Assembly: GCF_011388215.1 (NCBI RefSeq)
Contig: NZ_CP049989.1
Coordinates: forward strand, 1,426,001-1,490,000
Length of the DNA: 64,000 nt
Origin: Hydrogenophaga crocea
Lineage (GTDB): Bacteria; Pseudomonadota; Gammaproteobacteria; Burkholderiales; Burkholderiaceae_C
Direction: 5' to 3'
Of the stretch, positions 46,060-55,977 are shown in pieces (position 1 is the stretch's first letter; the number at the start of each line of letters is the position of its first letter). Position numbers and translations under genes: made by a program. A model generated the notes under the pieces. The model was not told the DNA's origin, did not search any database, and saw only the letters and a list, made by a program, of their open reading frames with translations.

Positions 46060-47454
46060 GTGATCAAGATCTTCAACCACTACTTCGACCGGCGCACGGT
46101 GTTCCAGCTGCTGCTGGACGTGTCGCTCGTGGCGGGCGTGTTCCTCGGGGCCCTCATCGCCCTGTCCGAACCGGCCGACCTGAACCCGACGCAGATCAGC
46201 CAGGGCCTGGTGCGCGGCCTGATCATGGGGGTGGGCTTCCTCGCGATCAATTCGGCCCTGGGCTTCTACGACCGCCACAGCAGCCTGAGCACGCGCCAAG
46301 CGATCGCCCGCTCGCTGGTGTCGTTCTGCCTGACCACCCTGTTCGTGGTGGGCGTGCTGCTGCTCATGCCGCTGCAGGCCTTCTACGGCCGCACTTGGTC
46401 GGTGGTGCTGATCATGATGGTCACGGCCGGGCTGCTGATCTACCAGGTGGTGGCCGGCGAATTCCTGCCCAAGTCGGTCGCCAAGCGGCGCGTGCTGGTG
46501 TTCGGCACGGGGGAACGCGCCCATGCCGTGGGCAAGTGCCTCAGCCGCCGCGGCGCCAACGCCGAGCTCTGCGGTTACCTGGCCGGCCCCAACGAGCGCG
46601 AGCAGGTGGTGCCGAACGAAGCGATCCTGCCACCCGCGCCACGGCTGGCCGACGTGGTGGCCGCCAAGCGCGTGGATGAAATCGTGGTGGCGCTGTCGGA
46701 GCGGCGCGGCGGCAGCATGCCCATGCGCGAGCTGCTCGACTGCAAGCTCAGCGGGGTGCGCGTGACCGACATCGCCACCTTCTACGAGCAGAACGTCGGC
46801 CAGATCCGCCTGGACGCGGTGTCGGCGGGCTGGCTCATTTTCGGCGAGGGTTTCAACCAGGGCGTGATCCGTTCCTCCATCAAGCGGCTGTTCGACCTGC
46901 TGGGCGCACTGGTGCTGCTGCTGGTGTCGCTGCCGGTGATGCTGGTCACGGCCATCATCATCAAGCTCGAAAGCCCGGGCCCGATCTTCTACCGCCAGGA
47001 GCGCGTGGGCCTGAACGGCAAGCCTTTTGACGTCGTGAAGTTCCGCAGCATGCGCACCGATGCCGAGAAAGACGGCGTGCCGCGCTGGGCCACGGCGGGC
47101 GACAGCCGCGTCACCCGCGTCGGCAAGGTCATTCGCAAGCTGCGCATCGACGAGCTGCCCCAGATCTGGTCGGTGCTGCGCGGCGACATGAGTCTGGTGG
47201 GCCCGCGCCCCGAGCGCGCCTTCTTCGTCGAGAAGCTGGTCCAGGAAATTCCCTTTTACGCGGTGCGGCACAGCGTCAAGCCCGGTGTCACGGGCTGGGC
47301 GCAGGTGCGCTTCCAGTACGGCGCGACGGTCGAAGACACGGCCGAGAAGCTCCAGTACGACCTGTACTACGTGAAGAACCACTCGTTGTTCCTTGATCTG
47401 GTGGTGCTTTTCGAGACGGTCGGCGTGGTGCTGACCGGCAAAGGTGCGCAATAA
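46060..47454 (+). CDS. undecaprenyl-phosphate sugar phosphotransferase (XrtA/PEP-CTERM-system type)
   Basis: A 464-residue polyprenyl-phosphate hexose-1-phosphate transferase. It has about four membrane helices (~15-130), a Rossmann-like middle part (VLVFGTGERAHAVGKCLSRR), a fifth membrane helix (LLGALVLLLVSLPVMLVTAI, ~285-304) and the catalytic domain with FYRQERVGLNGKPFDVVKFR, LPQIWSVLRGDMSLVGPRPE and VKPGVTGWAQV. The length and MIKIFNHYFDRRTV start fit the TIGR03013-type enzymes found with exosortase A/EPS loci. It starts repeat-unit synthesis by loading a sugar phosphate on undecaprenyl phosphate. Start is GTG. Confidence 0.92.
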   Translation: MIKIFNHYFDRRTVFQLLLDVSLVAGVFLGALIALSEPADLNPTQISQGLVRGLIMGVGFLAINSALGFYDRHSSLSTRQAIARSLVSFCLTTLFVVGVLLLMPLQAFYGRTWSVVLIMMVTAGLLIYQVVAGEFLPKSVAKRRVLVFGTGERAHAVGKCLSRRGANAELCGYLAGPNEREQVVPNEAILPPAPRLADVVAAKRVDEIVVALSERRGGSMPMRELLDCKLSGVRVTDIATFYEQNVGQIRLDAVSAGWLIFGEGFNQGVIRSSIKRLFDLLGALVLLLVSLPVMLVTAIIIKLESPGPIFYRQERVGLNGKPFDVVKFRSMRTDAEKDGVPRWATAGDSRVTRVGKVIRKLRIDELPQIWSVLRGDMSLVGPRPERAFFVEKLVQEIPFYAVRHSVKPGVTGWAQVRFQYGATVEDTAEKLQYDLYYVKNHSLFLDLVVLFETVGVVLTGKGAQ

Positions 47455-47567
47455 GGCCGCCGCCGGGCCCCAACCGATTACTTTTTGCTACAGAACGACG
47501 TAGAATCCGCCCAAACCGCGGGGGTATCCATGATGCTCCCCAGGGTGTCAGCCAAGAGAGGCCCAGC

Positions 47568-48170
47568 ATGACCCAACCGACCCAAGAACCGACCCCCCAG
47601 CGCCCCGCGCCCCGTGGAGGCCTGTCGCGCCGACAGATCGTGCGGGCCGGCCTGAGTGCGGCGCCCGTGGTCGCTGCCGTCAAGAGCAACACCGTGCTGG
47701 CCGGCGACCATTCGTGCGTCAAGCCGTCCACCTTCTCGTCGCTGCGTGCGGCCAACATGAAGGTGAGCGCGCAGCGCGAGATCAAGACCGACTACGAGTG
47801 CCGCTCGCACGGCTACTGGAAGAACAACAACGCCGGTCTCGAGCGCAACTTCAAGACCGCGACGCAATTCATCTCGACCACGACTGGCTTCGTCGCCAAC
47901 CCGGGCAGCGCTTATGCAGGCAAGTCGCTGCAGCAGGTGCTCGAGATGGGCGGCAACCAGTACAACGCGGCGCTGGCGCGCCACGTGGTCGCGGCGTACC
48001 TCACCGCGGTGGCCTACCGCAACGACCCGACCGTCGTGATGCTCACGACCAGCCAGTGCCAGGCGATCTGGAACAACCAGGGCGTGTGGTCGCCGTTCGC
48101 CGGCACCACCTGGACCCTGGCCCAGACCATGGCCTACTTCGACACGGTGTACGGCCCTTCCTTCCTGTGA
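47568..48170 (+). CDS. secreted protein of HprK/PqqD block, candidate substrate
   Basis: A 200-residue protein of unknown family. The N-terminus SRRQIVRAGLSAAPVVAAV (~19-37) looks like a twin-arginine export signal ending near VLAGD. The mature part has three Cys (DHSCVKPST, DYECRSHGYWKNN, TSQCQAIWNN) and the motif C-x-S-H-G-Y-W-K-N-N, of a type seen in several secreted bacterial proteins. Its stop overlaps the GTG of the PqqD-like gene (GTGA), so it is tightly coupled to the kinase system and may be its substrate or exported product. A TAGAAT box at 47501-47506 could be the -10 of the block. Function unknown. Confidence 0.7.
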   Translation: MTQPTQEPTPQRPAPRGGLSRRQIVRAGLSAAPVVAAVKSNTVLAGDHSCVKPSTFSSLRAANMKVSAQREIKTDYECRSHGYWKNNNAGLERNFKTATQFISTTTGFVANPGSAYAGKSLQQVLEMGGNQYNAALARHVVAAYLTAVAYRNDPTVVMLTTSQCQAIWNNQGVWSPFAGTTWTLAQTMAYFDTVYGPSFL

Positions 48171-48460
48171 CCGCCGAGGCGTCCGAAGACCGCTGGATCT
48201 GCCGGCACCCCGACGCCCTTGTCCTGAAATCCTGGCCCGAAGGTTCGGTGGTGTACGACGCCGCCGACAGCAGCCTTCACGCGCTCACCGCGGTCGCGGC
48301 CGAACTGCTGGCCCTGATGCTCGACGGCGCTGAGCACACCCCCGACGACCTCGCACGCCGCATGCTGCAGGACACCCCCGAGACCGACGAGGTGGACGGC
48401 GTGCGACAGCAGCTCTTGCACTTCGAACACCTGGGCCTGCTGGAGCGGGTGGTGGCATGA
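48167..48460 (+). CDS. PqqD-family protein (HPr-rel-A system type)
   Basis: A 97-residue PqqD-like protein. The core RHPDALVLKSWPEGSVVYDAADSSLHALTAVAAELLALML and the later EVDGVRQQLLHFEHLGLLERV match the small winged PqqD/RRE fold, which in RiPP systems holds leader peptides. It overlaps both neighbours (GTGA at its start, ATGA at its stop). It belongs to the named but uncharacterised HPr-rel-A group, in which a PqqD-like protein accompanies an HprK-like kinase. Expected to bind a peptide or partner protein. Confidence 0.85.
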   Translation: MTAEASEDRWICRHPDALVLKSWPEGSVVYDAADSSLHALTAVAAELLALMLDGAEHTPDDLARRMLQDTPETDEVDGVRQQLLHFEHLGLLERVVA

Positions 48461-49407
48461 GCGCGGCGCTGCGCGTGGGCGATCTGAGCCGCGCCGAGCT
48501 CGGCGAACGCCTGGCCGGCCCCGGCGTGGTGCTGGCCATTCCACCGTTCAACGTCCACCTGCGCAGCCCCATACCGGTGGTGGCCGATGGCGTGCACCGG
48601 CTGTATGCAGCCCATGCCGTGCTCGATGCGACCGAGGCGTTCTGCGATTTCCACATCGGTCTGGTGCCGCGCCGCGGCTGGAGCGGCGCCCTGTGCGAGC
48701 TCGACGTGGACGGCATGCGCCCGTTCACGCCGCTCGCGCGCGGCGAGGCCTTTGCGCTGTTCGAGTGGGGGCTGAACTGGTGCGTCACCAGCCATTGCCA
48801 CGGCTGGATCACCATCCACGCGGCCGTGCTCGAGCGCGACGGCCTCGCCGTGCTGCTGCCGGGCCCGCCCGGCTCGGGCAAGAGCACGCTCTGCGCGTGG
48901 CTTATGCACCAGGGCTGGCGGCTGCTGTCCGATGAACTTGCGCTGATCGATCCCGGACACGGCGGGCTCACCGCGTCGCCGAGGCCCATCAGCCTGAAGA
49001 ACCGCTCCATCGAGGTGATCTCGCAGCGCGTGCCCGGTGCGGTGATCGGCCCGGTGGCGCACGACACGGCCAAGGGCATGGTGGCCCACCTGCAGGCCTC
49101 GCCCGACAGCCTGGCGCGCGCCCATGAGCGTGCCACCCCGCGCTGGATCGTGCTGCCGCGCTTCAGCGCCGGCGCCTCCCTCACGACCGAAGCGCTGGAC
49201 CGTCCGACGGCGCTGGTGGAATTCACCTCGAACAGCTTCAACTACCACGTGCACGGGCCGCAGGGCTTCGAGCGGCTGGCCGCCACCGTGGAGGCCTGCG
49301 ACACGCTGCGTCTGAGCTATGGCGATCTCGACGAGGCCGCCGCCTGGTTCGACGCGCTCGTGCAGGCGCAGCGCCGTGCCGCGGTGGACGAAGGGGCCGG
49401 CGCTTGA
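48457..49407 (+). CDS. HprK-related kinase A
   Basis: A 316-residue HPr-kinase-like protein. The P-loop is LLPGPPGSGKSTLCAWLM (~127-144), followed by LLSDELALIDPGHGG (~151-165), which corresponds to the D-x-D metal-binding region, and SLKNRSIEVISQRVPGAVIG. No HPr gene is near. It matches the HprK-related kinase A type, where the target is not known. The 4-bp overlaps on both sides with the PqqD-like and nucleotidyltransferase genes imply one functional unit. Confidence 0.88.
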   Translation: MSAALRVGDLSRAELGERLAGPGVVLAIPPFNVHLRSPIPVVADGVHRLYAAHAVLDATEAFCDFHIGLVPRRGWSGALCELDVDGMRPFTPLARGEAFALFEWGLNWCVTSHCHGWITIHAAVLERDGLAVLLPGPPGSGKSTLCAWLMHQGWRLLSDELALIDPGHGGLTASPRPISLKNRSIEVISQRVPGAVIGPVAHDTAKGMVAHLQASPDSLARAHERATPRWIVLPRFSAGASLTTEALDRPTALVEFTSNSFNYHVHGPQGFERLAATVEACDTLRLSYGDLDEAAAWFDALVQAQRRAAVDEGAGA

Positions 49408-50498
49408 TGCACCCGGCCCTGCGACCCGTTGTGCAGCTGCTGCGCGAGCCCTCGAGCGCGCGCGGCCTGAGCCTGGCGCAGTGGGATCTGGTGGTGCGCG
49501 TCGGCCGCCGCGCCGACCTGCTGGCGCGCATGGCCGAGCGCCTGGCGGGCGCCGGCCTGGACACCGAGCTTCCCGCCCCGGTGTGGCGCCACTTCGACGC
49601 CGCCCGGCGGCTGTCGCTGCGCCAGCACGACGAGCTGCGGCACGAGGTGCGCCGGCTGCAGCCGCTGTTCGGCCGCATCGGCCTGCCGCTGGTGCTGCTC
49701 AAGGGCTCGGCCTACGTGCTGGGCGGTATGCAGGCCGGGCAGGGCCGCATGGTGTCGGACATCGACATCCTGGTGCCGCGCGCGCGCCTGGGCGAGGCCG
49801 AATCGGTGCTCATGATCCATGGGTGGGTCAGCACCAAGCCCGACGCCTACGACCAGCACTACTACCGCACCTGGATGCACGAGCTGCCCCCCATGCGCCA
49901 CCTGCGGCGCGGCACCGTGCTCGATGTGCACCATGCGCTGGTGCCGCTGTCGGGCGCGCTGCCGCCGCAGATGGACGCCATCCTGGCCGCCGCTCGTCCG
50001 CTGCCCGGCTGGCCCGGGGTCTGCGCGCTCGGGCCCGCCGACCTGGTGCTGCACAGCGCCGCCCACCTCTACACCGAAGGCGAGCTCGAGATGGGGCTGC
50101 GCGGCCTGGTCGATCTGCAGCTGCTGCTCGACGAACTGGGTCGCGACAGCGCCTTCTGGCCCGCGCTGCTGGCGCGCGCCGACGCCTTGGGCTGGCAGGC
50201 CCCGCTTGCCCAGGCCCTGCGCCAGTTGGACCAGGTGCTTGAATGGCCCACGCCCGCGGCCGCGGCCGGCTGGCTGGCCTCGCAGGGCCGCGCGCGCTGG
50301 CGCCAGCCGCTGGTGGACGCCCTGTACCGGCGAGCCCTGCAACCCGACCACCCGCTGTTCGCCAGTGCCCTGACAACCGTGTCGCGCAGCGCGCTGTACC
50401 TGCGCGGCCACTGGTTGCGCATGCCGCCGCTGCTGCTGGCGCGCCACCTGCTGCAAAAGGCCGTGATGGCCTGGCGCAGCCCCCCGAAAGCCGGTTGA
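49404..50498 (+). CDS. nucleotidyltransferase family protein (NTP_transf_5 type)
   Basis: A 364-residue nucleotidyltransferase of the PF14907 type. The active-site region is LVLLKGSAYVLGGM (~95-108) with GRMVSDIDILVPRA (~115-128), where S-D-I-D gives the metal-binding aspartates. A helical C-terminal region follows (LHSAAHLYTEGELEMGLRG). It could adenylylate or uridylylate a protein or small molecule. It is coupled with the HprK-like kinase and closes the four-gene block. Substrate unknown. Confidence 0.85.
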   Translation: MMHPALRPVVQLLREPSSARGLSLAQWDLVVRVGRRADLLARMAERLAGAGLDTELPAPVWRHFDAARRLSLRQHDELRHEVRRLQPLFGRIGLPLVLLKGSAYVLGGMQAGQGRMVSDIDILVPRARLGEAESVLMIHGWVSTKPDAYDQHYYRTWMHELPPMRHLRRGTVLDVHHALVPLSGALPPQMDAILAAARPLPGWPGVCALGPADLVLHSAAHLYTEGELEMGLRGLVDLQLLLDELGRDSAFWPALLARADALGWQAPLAQALRQLDQVLEWPTPAAAAGWLASQGRARWRQPLVDALYRRALQPDHPLFASALTTVSRSALYLRGHWLRMPPLLLARHLLQKAVMAWRSPPKAG

Positions 50499-50500
50499 TC

Positions 50501-51253
50501 ATGCGCCGACGCGAGTTGCTGGCCATGGGCGCCGCCGCCATCGCCGCGCCCCTGAGAGGGCGGGCCGCCGGCATGGCGGACACGGTGGCACGCGTCAAGC
50601 CTTCGGTCGTGCTCGTGGGCACCTACCGCGAAACCGACACGCCACGTTTCCAGCTGCGCGGCAGCGGCTTTCTGATCGGCCGCGGCCAGCAGGTGGTCAC
50701 GTGTTCGCACGTGCTGCCGGGCGCCGACGCCGACCTGGTGGTCCAGGTGCTGCGGCCCGACGGCGGTTGGGCGCGCCACCCGGTGCACCTGGGCGCGCTC
50801 GACGAGCGCAGCGACCTGGCCCTGCTCACGCTCGACAGCGCCATCGGCCCCGGCCTGCCGATCGGCGACTCCGGCAAGGTCCGCGAGGGCGATGACCTGG
50901 CGTTCATGGGCTTTCCGATCGGCAACCTGCTGGGTTACTCGCACGTGGTGCACCGCGCCATGGTGTCGAGCATCACCGCGGCGCTGCTGCCCAGCCCCGA
51001 TGCCGAGCGGCTGCGCGAGAACGCCATCCGCGGCCTGCGCTCGGGCAATTTCTCGCTCTTCCAGCTCGACGCCGTGGCCTACCCCGGCAACAGCGGCGGG
51101 CCGCTGTTCCGCCCCGAGACCGGCGAGGTGGTGGGCGTGATGAACATGGTGCTGCTCAAGGGCACGCGCGAGTCGGCGCTGAGCCAGCCCTCGGGCATCG
51201 CCTACGCGGTGCCGGCGGCGCGGCTGCGCGAACTCATGGAGCGCGCGCGGTGA
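50501..51253 (+). CDS. trypsin-like serine protease, exported
   Basis: A 250-residue S1-type protease without a PDZ domain. A short twin-arginine-like signal ([18 protein letters not shown]) precedes the catalytic domain. The triad is visible: His in [10 protein letters not shown] (~68), Asp in [11 protein letters not shown] (~107) and Ser in [12 protein letters not shown] (~202). The gene starts 2 bp after the nucleotidyltransferase stop, so it may belong to the same transcript. Periplasmic processing of an exported partner, such as the secreted protein three genes upstream, is a guess. Confidence 0.88.
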   Translation: MRRRELLAMGAAAIAAPLRGRAAGMADTVARVKPSVVLVGTYRETDTPRFQLRGSGFLIGRGQQVVTCSHVLPGADADLVVQVLRPDGGWARHPVHLGALDERSDLALLTLDSAIGPGLPIGDSGKVREGDDLAFMGFPIGNLLGYSHVVHRAMVSSITAALLPSPDAERLRENAIRGLRSGNFSLFQLDAVAYPGNSGGPLFRPETGEVVGVMNMVLLKGTRESALSQPSGIAYAVPAARLRELMERAR

Positions 51254-52416
51254 GCCTGGAGCGCGTGGACACGGTGGTGATCGGCGCCGGCGTGGTCGGC
51301 CTGGCCGTGGCGCGCGCGCTCGCGCTGCAAGGGCGTGAGGTCTGGGTGCTCGAACGCGAGGCCGCCATCGGCACCGGCACCAGCTCGCGCAACAGCGAGG
51401 TGATCCACGCAGGCATCTACTACCCGGCCGGCTCGCTCAAGGCGCGCCTGTGCGTGCGCGGCAAGGCACTGCTCTACGACTATGCGGCCGAGCGGGGCAT
51501 CGCGCACCGGCGCTGCGGCAAGCTCATCGTGGCGAACACGCCGTCGCAGCAGGGCGCTCTGGCCGGCATCGTGGCGCGCGCGGCCGGCAACGGCGTGAAC
51601 GATCTGCGCCTGCTCACGGCCGACGAGGCCCGCGCGCTGGAGCCTGCGCTCGACTGCCGCGGCGCGGTGCTGTCGCCGTCCACCGGCATCGTCGACAGCC
51701 ACGGCCTGATGCTCGCGCTGCAGGGCGACCTGGAACACGCGGGCGGCCTGGTGGCGCTGCACGCCAACGTGCACGCCGTGCTGCGCGACGGCACGGCCTG
51801 GCGCTTGCAGGCCGACGACGGCACCGAACTGCTCGCCGAACGCGTGGTGAACGCCGCGGGCCTGCAGGCCTGCGCGCTGGCGCAGGCCATCGAGGGCATG
51901 CCCGCGGGCCTGGTGCCGCGGCCGTTCTACGCCAAAGGCAGCTACTTCACGCTGAGCGGGCGTTCGCCCTTCACGCGCCTGATCTACCCCGCGCCCGAGC
52001 CCGACAAGCACCTGGCCGGCCTGGGCGTGCACCTCACGATCGACCTGGGCGGCCAGGCCAAGTTCGGGCCCGATGTGCAATGGGTCGACGACCCCGCCGA
52101 CCTGCAGGTGGACCCGGCGCGCGGTGAAGCCTTTTACGCCGAGGTGCGGCGCTACTGGCCCGGTCTGCCCGACGGCGCGCTGCTGCCGGGTTATGCGGGC
52201 ATGCGGCCCAAGATCAGCGGGCCGCACGAACCCGCGGCCGACTTCGTGGTGCAAGGCCCCGCCGAGCACGGGCTGCCGGGCCTGGTGAACCTGCTGGGCA
52301 TCGAATCGCCCGGGCTCACGAGCTGCCTGGCGATCGGCGAGCTCGTGGCCGAGCGCCTCAGCGCTGGTGGTGCTTCATGGCGCGCTCCACCTCGCGCTTG
52401 CCCTCGCGTTCCTTGA
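51250..52416 (+). CDS. FAD-dependent oxidoreductase (L-2-hydroxyglutarate oxidase-like)
   Basis: A 388-residue DAO-family flavoprotein. It has the dinucleotide motif [19 protein letters not shown] (~8-26), [21 protein letters not shown] (~45-64) and late [13 protein letters not shown] and [17 protein letters not shown] blocks, which resemble L-2-hydroxyglutarate and glycine/D-amino-acid-type oxidases. Start GTG overlaps the protease stop (GTGA). Its last ~20 codons run into the convergent smpB gene; family members normally end near VAERL, so the 3' tail appears extended. Substrate not certain. Confidence 0.88.
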   Translation: MSLERVDTVVIGAGVVGLAVARALALQGREVWVLEREAAIGTGTSSRNSEVIHAGIYYPAGSLKARLCVRGKALLYDYAAERGIAHRRCGKLIVANTPSQQGALAGIVARAAGNGVNDLRLLTADEARALEPALDCRGAVLSPSTGIVDSHGLMLALQGDLEHAGGLVALHANVHAVLRDGTAWRLQADDGTELLAERVVNAAGLQACALAQAIEGMPAGLVPRPFYAKGSYFTLSGRSPFTRLIYPAPEPDKHLAGLGVHLTIDLGGQAKFGPDVQWVDDPADLQVDPARGEAFYAEVRRYWPGLPDGALLPGYAGMRPKISGPHEPAADFVVQGPAEHGLPGLVNLLGIESPGLTSCLAIGELVAERLSAGGASWRAPPRACPRVP

Positions 52417-52846
52417 TGGTGTCGCGCTTGTCGTGCTCGGCCTTGCCCTTGGCCAGCGCGATCTCGCACTTCACGTGGCCGCCTTTCCAGTGCAGGTTCA
52501 GCGGCACCAGCGTGAAGCCCTTCTGCTCGACCTTGCCCACGAGCCGGTTGATCTGCTCCTTGTGCAGCAGCAGCTTTTTGGTGCGCACGCTGTCGGCGCT
52601 CACGTGGGTGCTGGTGGTGCGCAGCGGGTTGATCTGGCAGCCGATGAGGAACAGTTCGCCTTCGCGGATGACCACGTAGCCGTCGGTGAGCTGCACCTTG
52701 CCCTCGCGCAGGGCCTTCACTTCCCAGCCCTGCAGCACCATGCCCGCCTCGTAGCGTTCCTCGATGGCGTAGTTGAACAGCGCCTTCTTGTTGTCGGCGA
52801 TGCGGCTGTCGCCCGTGCCGGGCTTGGATTTCTGGGAGGTGGCCAT
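52358..52846 (-). CDS. smpB: SsrA-binding protein SmpB
   Basis: A 162-residue tmRNA-binding protein of trans-translation. [40 protein letters not shown] and the conserved [21 protein letters not shown] are typical; the C-terminal basic tail ([18 protein letters not shown]) inserts into the ribosomal mRNA channel. It is divergent from ratA. The tmRNA gene was not seen in the window. Its 3' end overlaps the convergent oxidoreductase frame by 59 bp. Confidence 0.97.
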   Translation of the reverse strand: MATSQKSKPGTGDSRIADNKKALFNYAIEERYEAGMVLQGWEVKALREGKVQLTDGYVVIREGELFLIGCQINPLRTTSTHVSADSVRTKKLLLHKEQINRLVGKVEQKGFTLVPLNLHWKGGHVKCEIALAKGKAEHDKRDTIKEREGKREVERAMKHHQR

Positions 52847-52947
52847 GGGCTTCTATCTGGGGCCTGAGGGCCTGTGCTGCAAGGCCACCTAGAATCAGCG
52901 CGACCTTTCGAGTGCCCCGGCAGCGGGGCGCGAGGGACCGGCATTGT

Positions 52948-53394
52948 ATGAAAACCATCAACAAGTCGGTGCTGCTGTGGCACAGCGCGCACGAGATGTT
53001 CGCGCTGGTGACCGATGTGCAGCACTACCCCCATTTTCTGCCCTGGTGCGACCGCGCCGACGTGATCGAACGCCTCGATGACGGCATGGTGGCCCGCGTG
53101 GGCATGGCCATCGCGGGTCTGCAGCAGAGCTTCACCACACGCAACCTGCACGTCGAAGACCGCGAGGTCCACATGGCGCTGGTCGACGGCCCGTTCTCGC
53201 AGCTCGATGGCCGCTGGCTGTTCACGCCGCTGGGTGACGGCAGCCAGCGCGCGTGCAAGGTGGAGTTCACGCTGCGCTACGGTTTTTCGAGCGGCACGCT
53301 GGCGGCCGTGGTGGGCCCGGTGTTCGACCGCATCGCGGGCAGCCTGGTCGATGCCTTCGTGAAGCGGGCCGACCAGGTCTACGGCGAGGCCTGA
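52948..53394 (+). CDS. ratA: RatA-type START-domain protein (CoQ-binding)
   Basis: A 148-residue polyketide-cyclase/START-like protein. MKTINKSVLLWHSAHEMFALV starts the fold, followed by HYPHFLPWCDRADV and a final amphipathic helix (GSLVDAFVKRADQVYGEA). Members bind coenzyme Q (Coq10) or were described as the RatA ribosome-association toxin. The standard smpB / ratA / rnfH arrangement is present, with rnfH 3 bp downstream. Start is fixed by the family N-terminus at 52948. Confidence 0.93.
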   Translation: MKTINKSVLLWHSAHEMFALVTDVQHYPHFLPWCDRADVIERLDDGMVARVGMAIAGLQQSFTTRNLHVEDREVHMALVDGPFSQLDGRWLFTPLGDGSQRACKVEFTLRYGFSSGTLAAVVGPVFDRIAGSLVDAFVKRADQVYGEA

Positions 53395-53397
53395 GGC

Positions 53398-53721
53398 ATG
53401 CGCGTGACCCTGGTGTTCGCGAGCGGACCGCGCGAGGTGCACGAAGCCGCTGTGGACGTGGCCGAAGGCGCCACCGTGGCCGACGCCCTGAGGGCCGCGG
53501 GCTGGCACGAACGCTTCGCTGCGGTGGACGGCCTGAGCCTGGCGGTCTGGGGCCGGCGTTGCGCGGGCGGGCAGCCGCTGCGCGAGGGCGACCGGGTGGA
53601 GCTGTTGCGCGGTCTGCGCGTGGACCCCAAGGTGGCGCGGCGCGAGCGCTTCGTGGGGCAGGGCGCGCGCTCGGCGGGCCTGTTCGCCAAACGCCGTCCG
53701 AATTCCAAGGCCGGCTACTGA
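53398..53721 (+). CDS. rnfH: RnfH family protein (UPF0125)
   Basis: A 107-residue ubiquitin-like fold protein. MRVTLVFASGPREVHEAAVDV and LSLAVWGRRCAGGQPLREGDRVELLRGL match RnfH, and the basic C-terminus (KRRPNSKAGY) is typical of betaproteobacterial members. It is cotranscribed with ratA. Its function is not known in spite of the name. Confidence 0.92.
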   Translation: MRVTLVFASGPREVHEAAVDVAEGATVADALRAAGWHERFAAVDGLSLAVWGRRCAGGQPLREGDRVELLRGLRVDPKVARRERFVGQGARSAGLFAKRRPNSKAGY

Positions 53722-53740
53722 ACCCGGCGCGGGCCGGCGT

Positions 53741-54289
53741 TCACTGCGCCGCGGGCGCGGGCCCGCACTCGCTGCGGATGATCTGCTCGATGCGCTGGCG
53801 CTCGCTCGCGCGGGTCTTGTCGTCCATGAACTCGCGCTCGCCCTTGGCGTTGGTGATGGCCACGCGCATGCCCGAGTCGAGCGTGTTGCGGGCCTGGGTG
53901 GCGCGGTTGCAGTTGTCGGCGCGGGCGCGCGCCACGCGCTCGGCCTCGGCCTTGCGCTTGGCCTCTTCGGCTGCCTCGGCCTGCTTCTTGCGCGCTTCCA
54001 GTTCGCTGTCCTTGGCGGGCAGCTTCGGGGCGGCGGGCGCGGCCGGGCTGGCCGCGGTGGGCTCGGCGGGCGCCGCCGGCGCAACGGGCGCCATGGGGCT
54101 CGTCTGCCCGGGGCGTTTGAGGATGTTCTTGTCCGGCGTGCCCGCGGGCGGCGCGGTGTCGCTGAACACCTTGCGGCCGGTGCTGTCGATCCATTGCCAC
54201 TGCGCCAGGGCGGCGGGCAGCGCCAGGGCGGTGACCAATGCCAGCGATGCCTGGGCCAGGAGGCGGTGGGGGCGGTGGGGTTTGCGCAT
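53741..54289 (-). CDS. DUF4124 domain exported protein
   Basis: A 182-residue exported protein. The signal peptide LLAQASLALVTALALPAALA (~9-28) is followed by the DUF4124 motif QWQWIDSTGRKVFSDTAPP (~30-48). A Pro/Ala linker, a charged coiled-coil-like stretch (ELEARKKQAEAAEEAKRKAE) and a C-terminal part with two Cys (NCNRATQARN, RSECGPAP) follow. It sits convergent to rnfH and divergent from guaB, a conserved place in Burkholderiales. Function unknown; envelope-located. Confidence 0.85.
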   Translation of the reverse strand: MRKPHRPHRLLAQASLALVTALALPAALAQWQWIDSTGRKVFSDTAPPAGTPDKNILKRPGQTSPMAPVAPAAPAEPTAASPAAPAAPKLPAKDSELEARKKQAEAAEEAKRKAEAERVARARADNCNRATQARNTLDSGMRVAITNAKGEREFMDDKTRASERQRIEQIIRSECGPAPAAQ

Positions 54290-54302
54290 CCGGGCAGTGT
54301 AG

Positions 54303-55907
<1,605 letters not shown>

Positions 55908-55923
55908 GCCCAGCCGTTCCACA

Positions 55924-55948
55924 GGCCGTCGCGAGCGACGGCCTTTTT
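55924..55948 (+). terminator. Rho-independent terminator after guaB
   Basis: A perfect 9-bp stem GGCCGTCGC / GCGACGGCC with a tight loop (GA) and five following T residues, between guaB and guaA. It could reduce read-through into guaA, which then needs its own promoter or partial attenuation. Confidence 0.9.
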
Positions 55949-55977
55949 CATTTCTCCCGCCGACCCGCCCCACGAAC

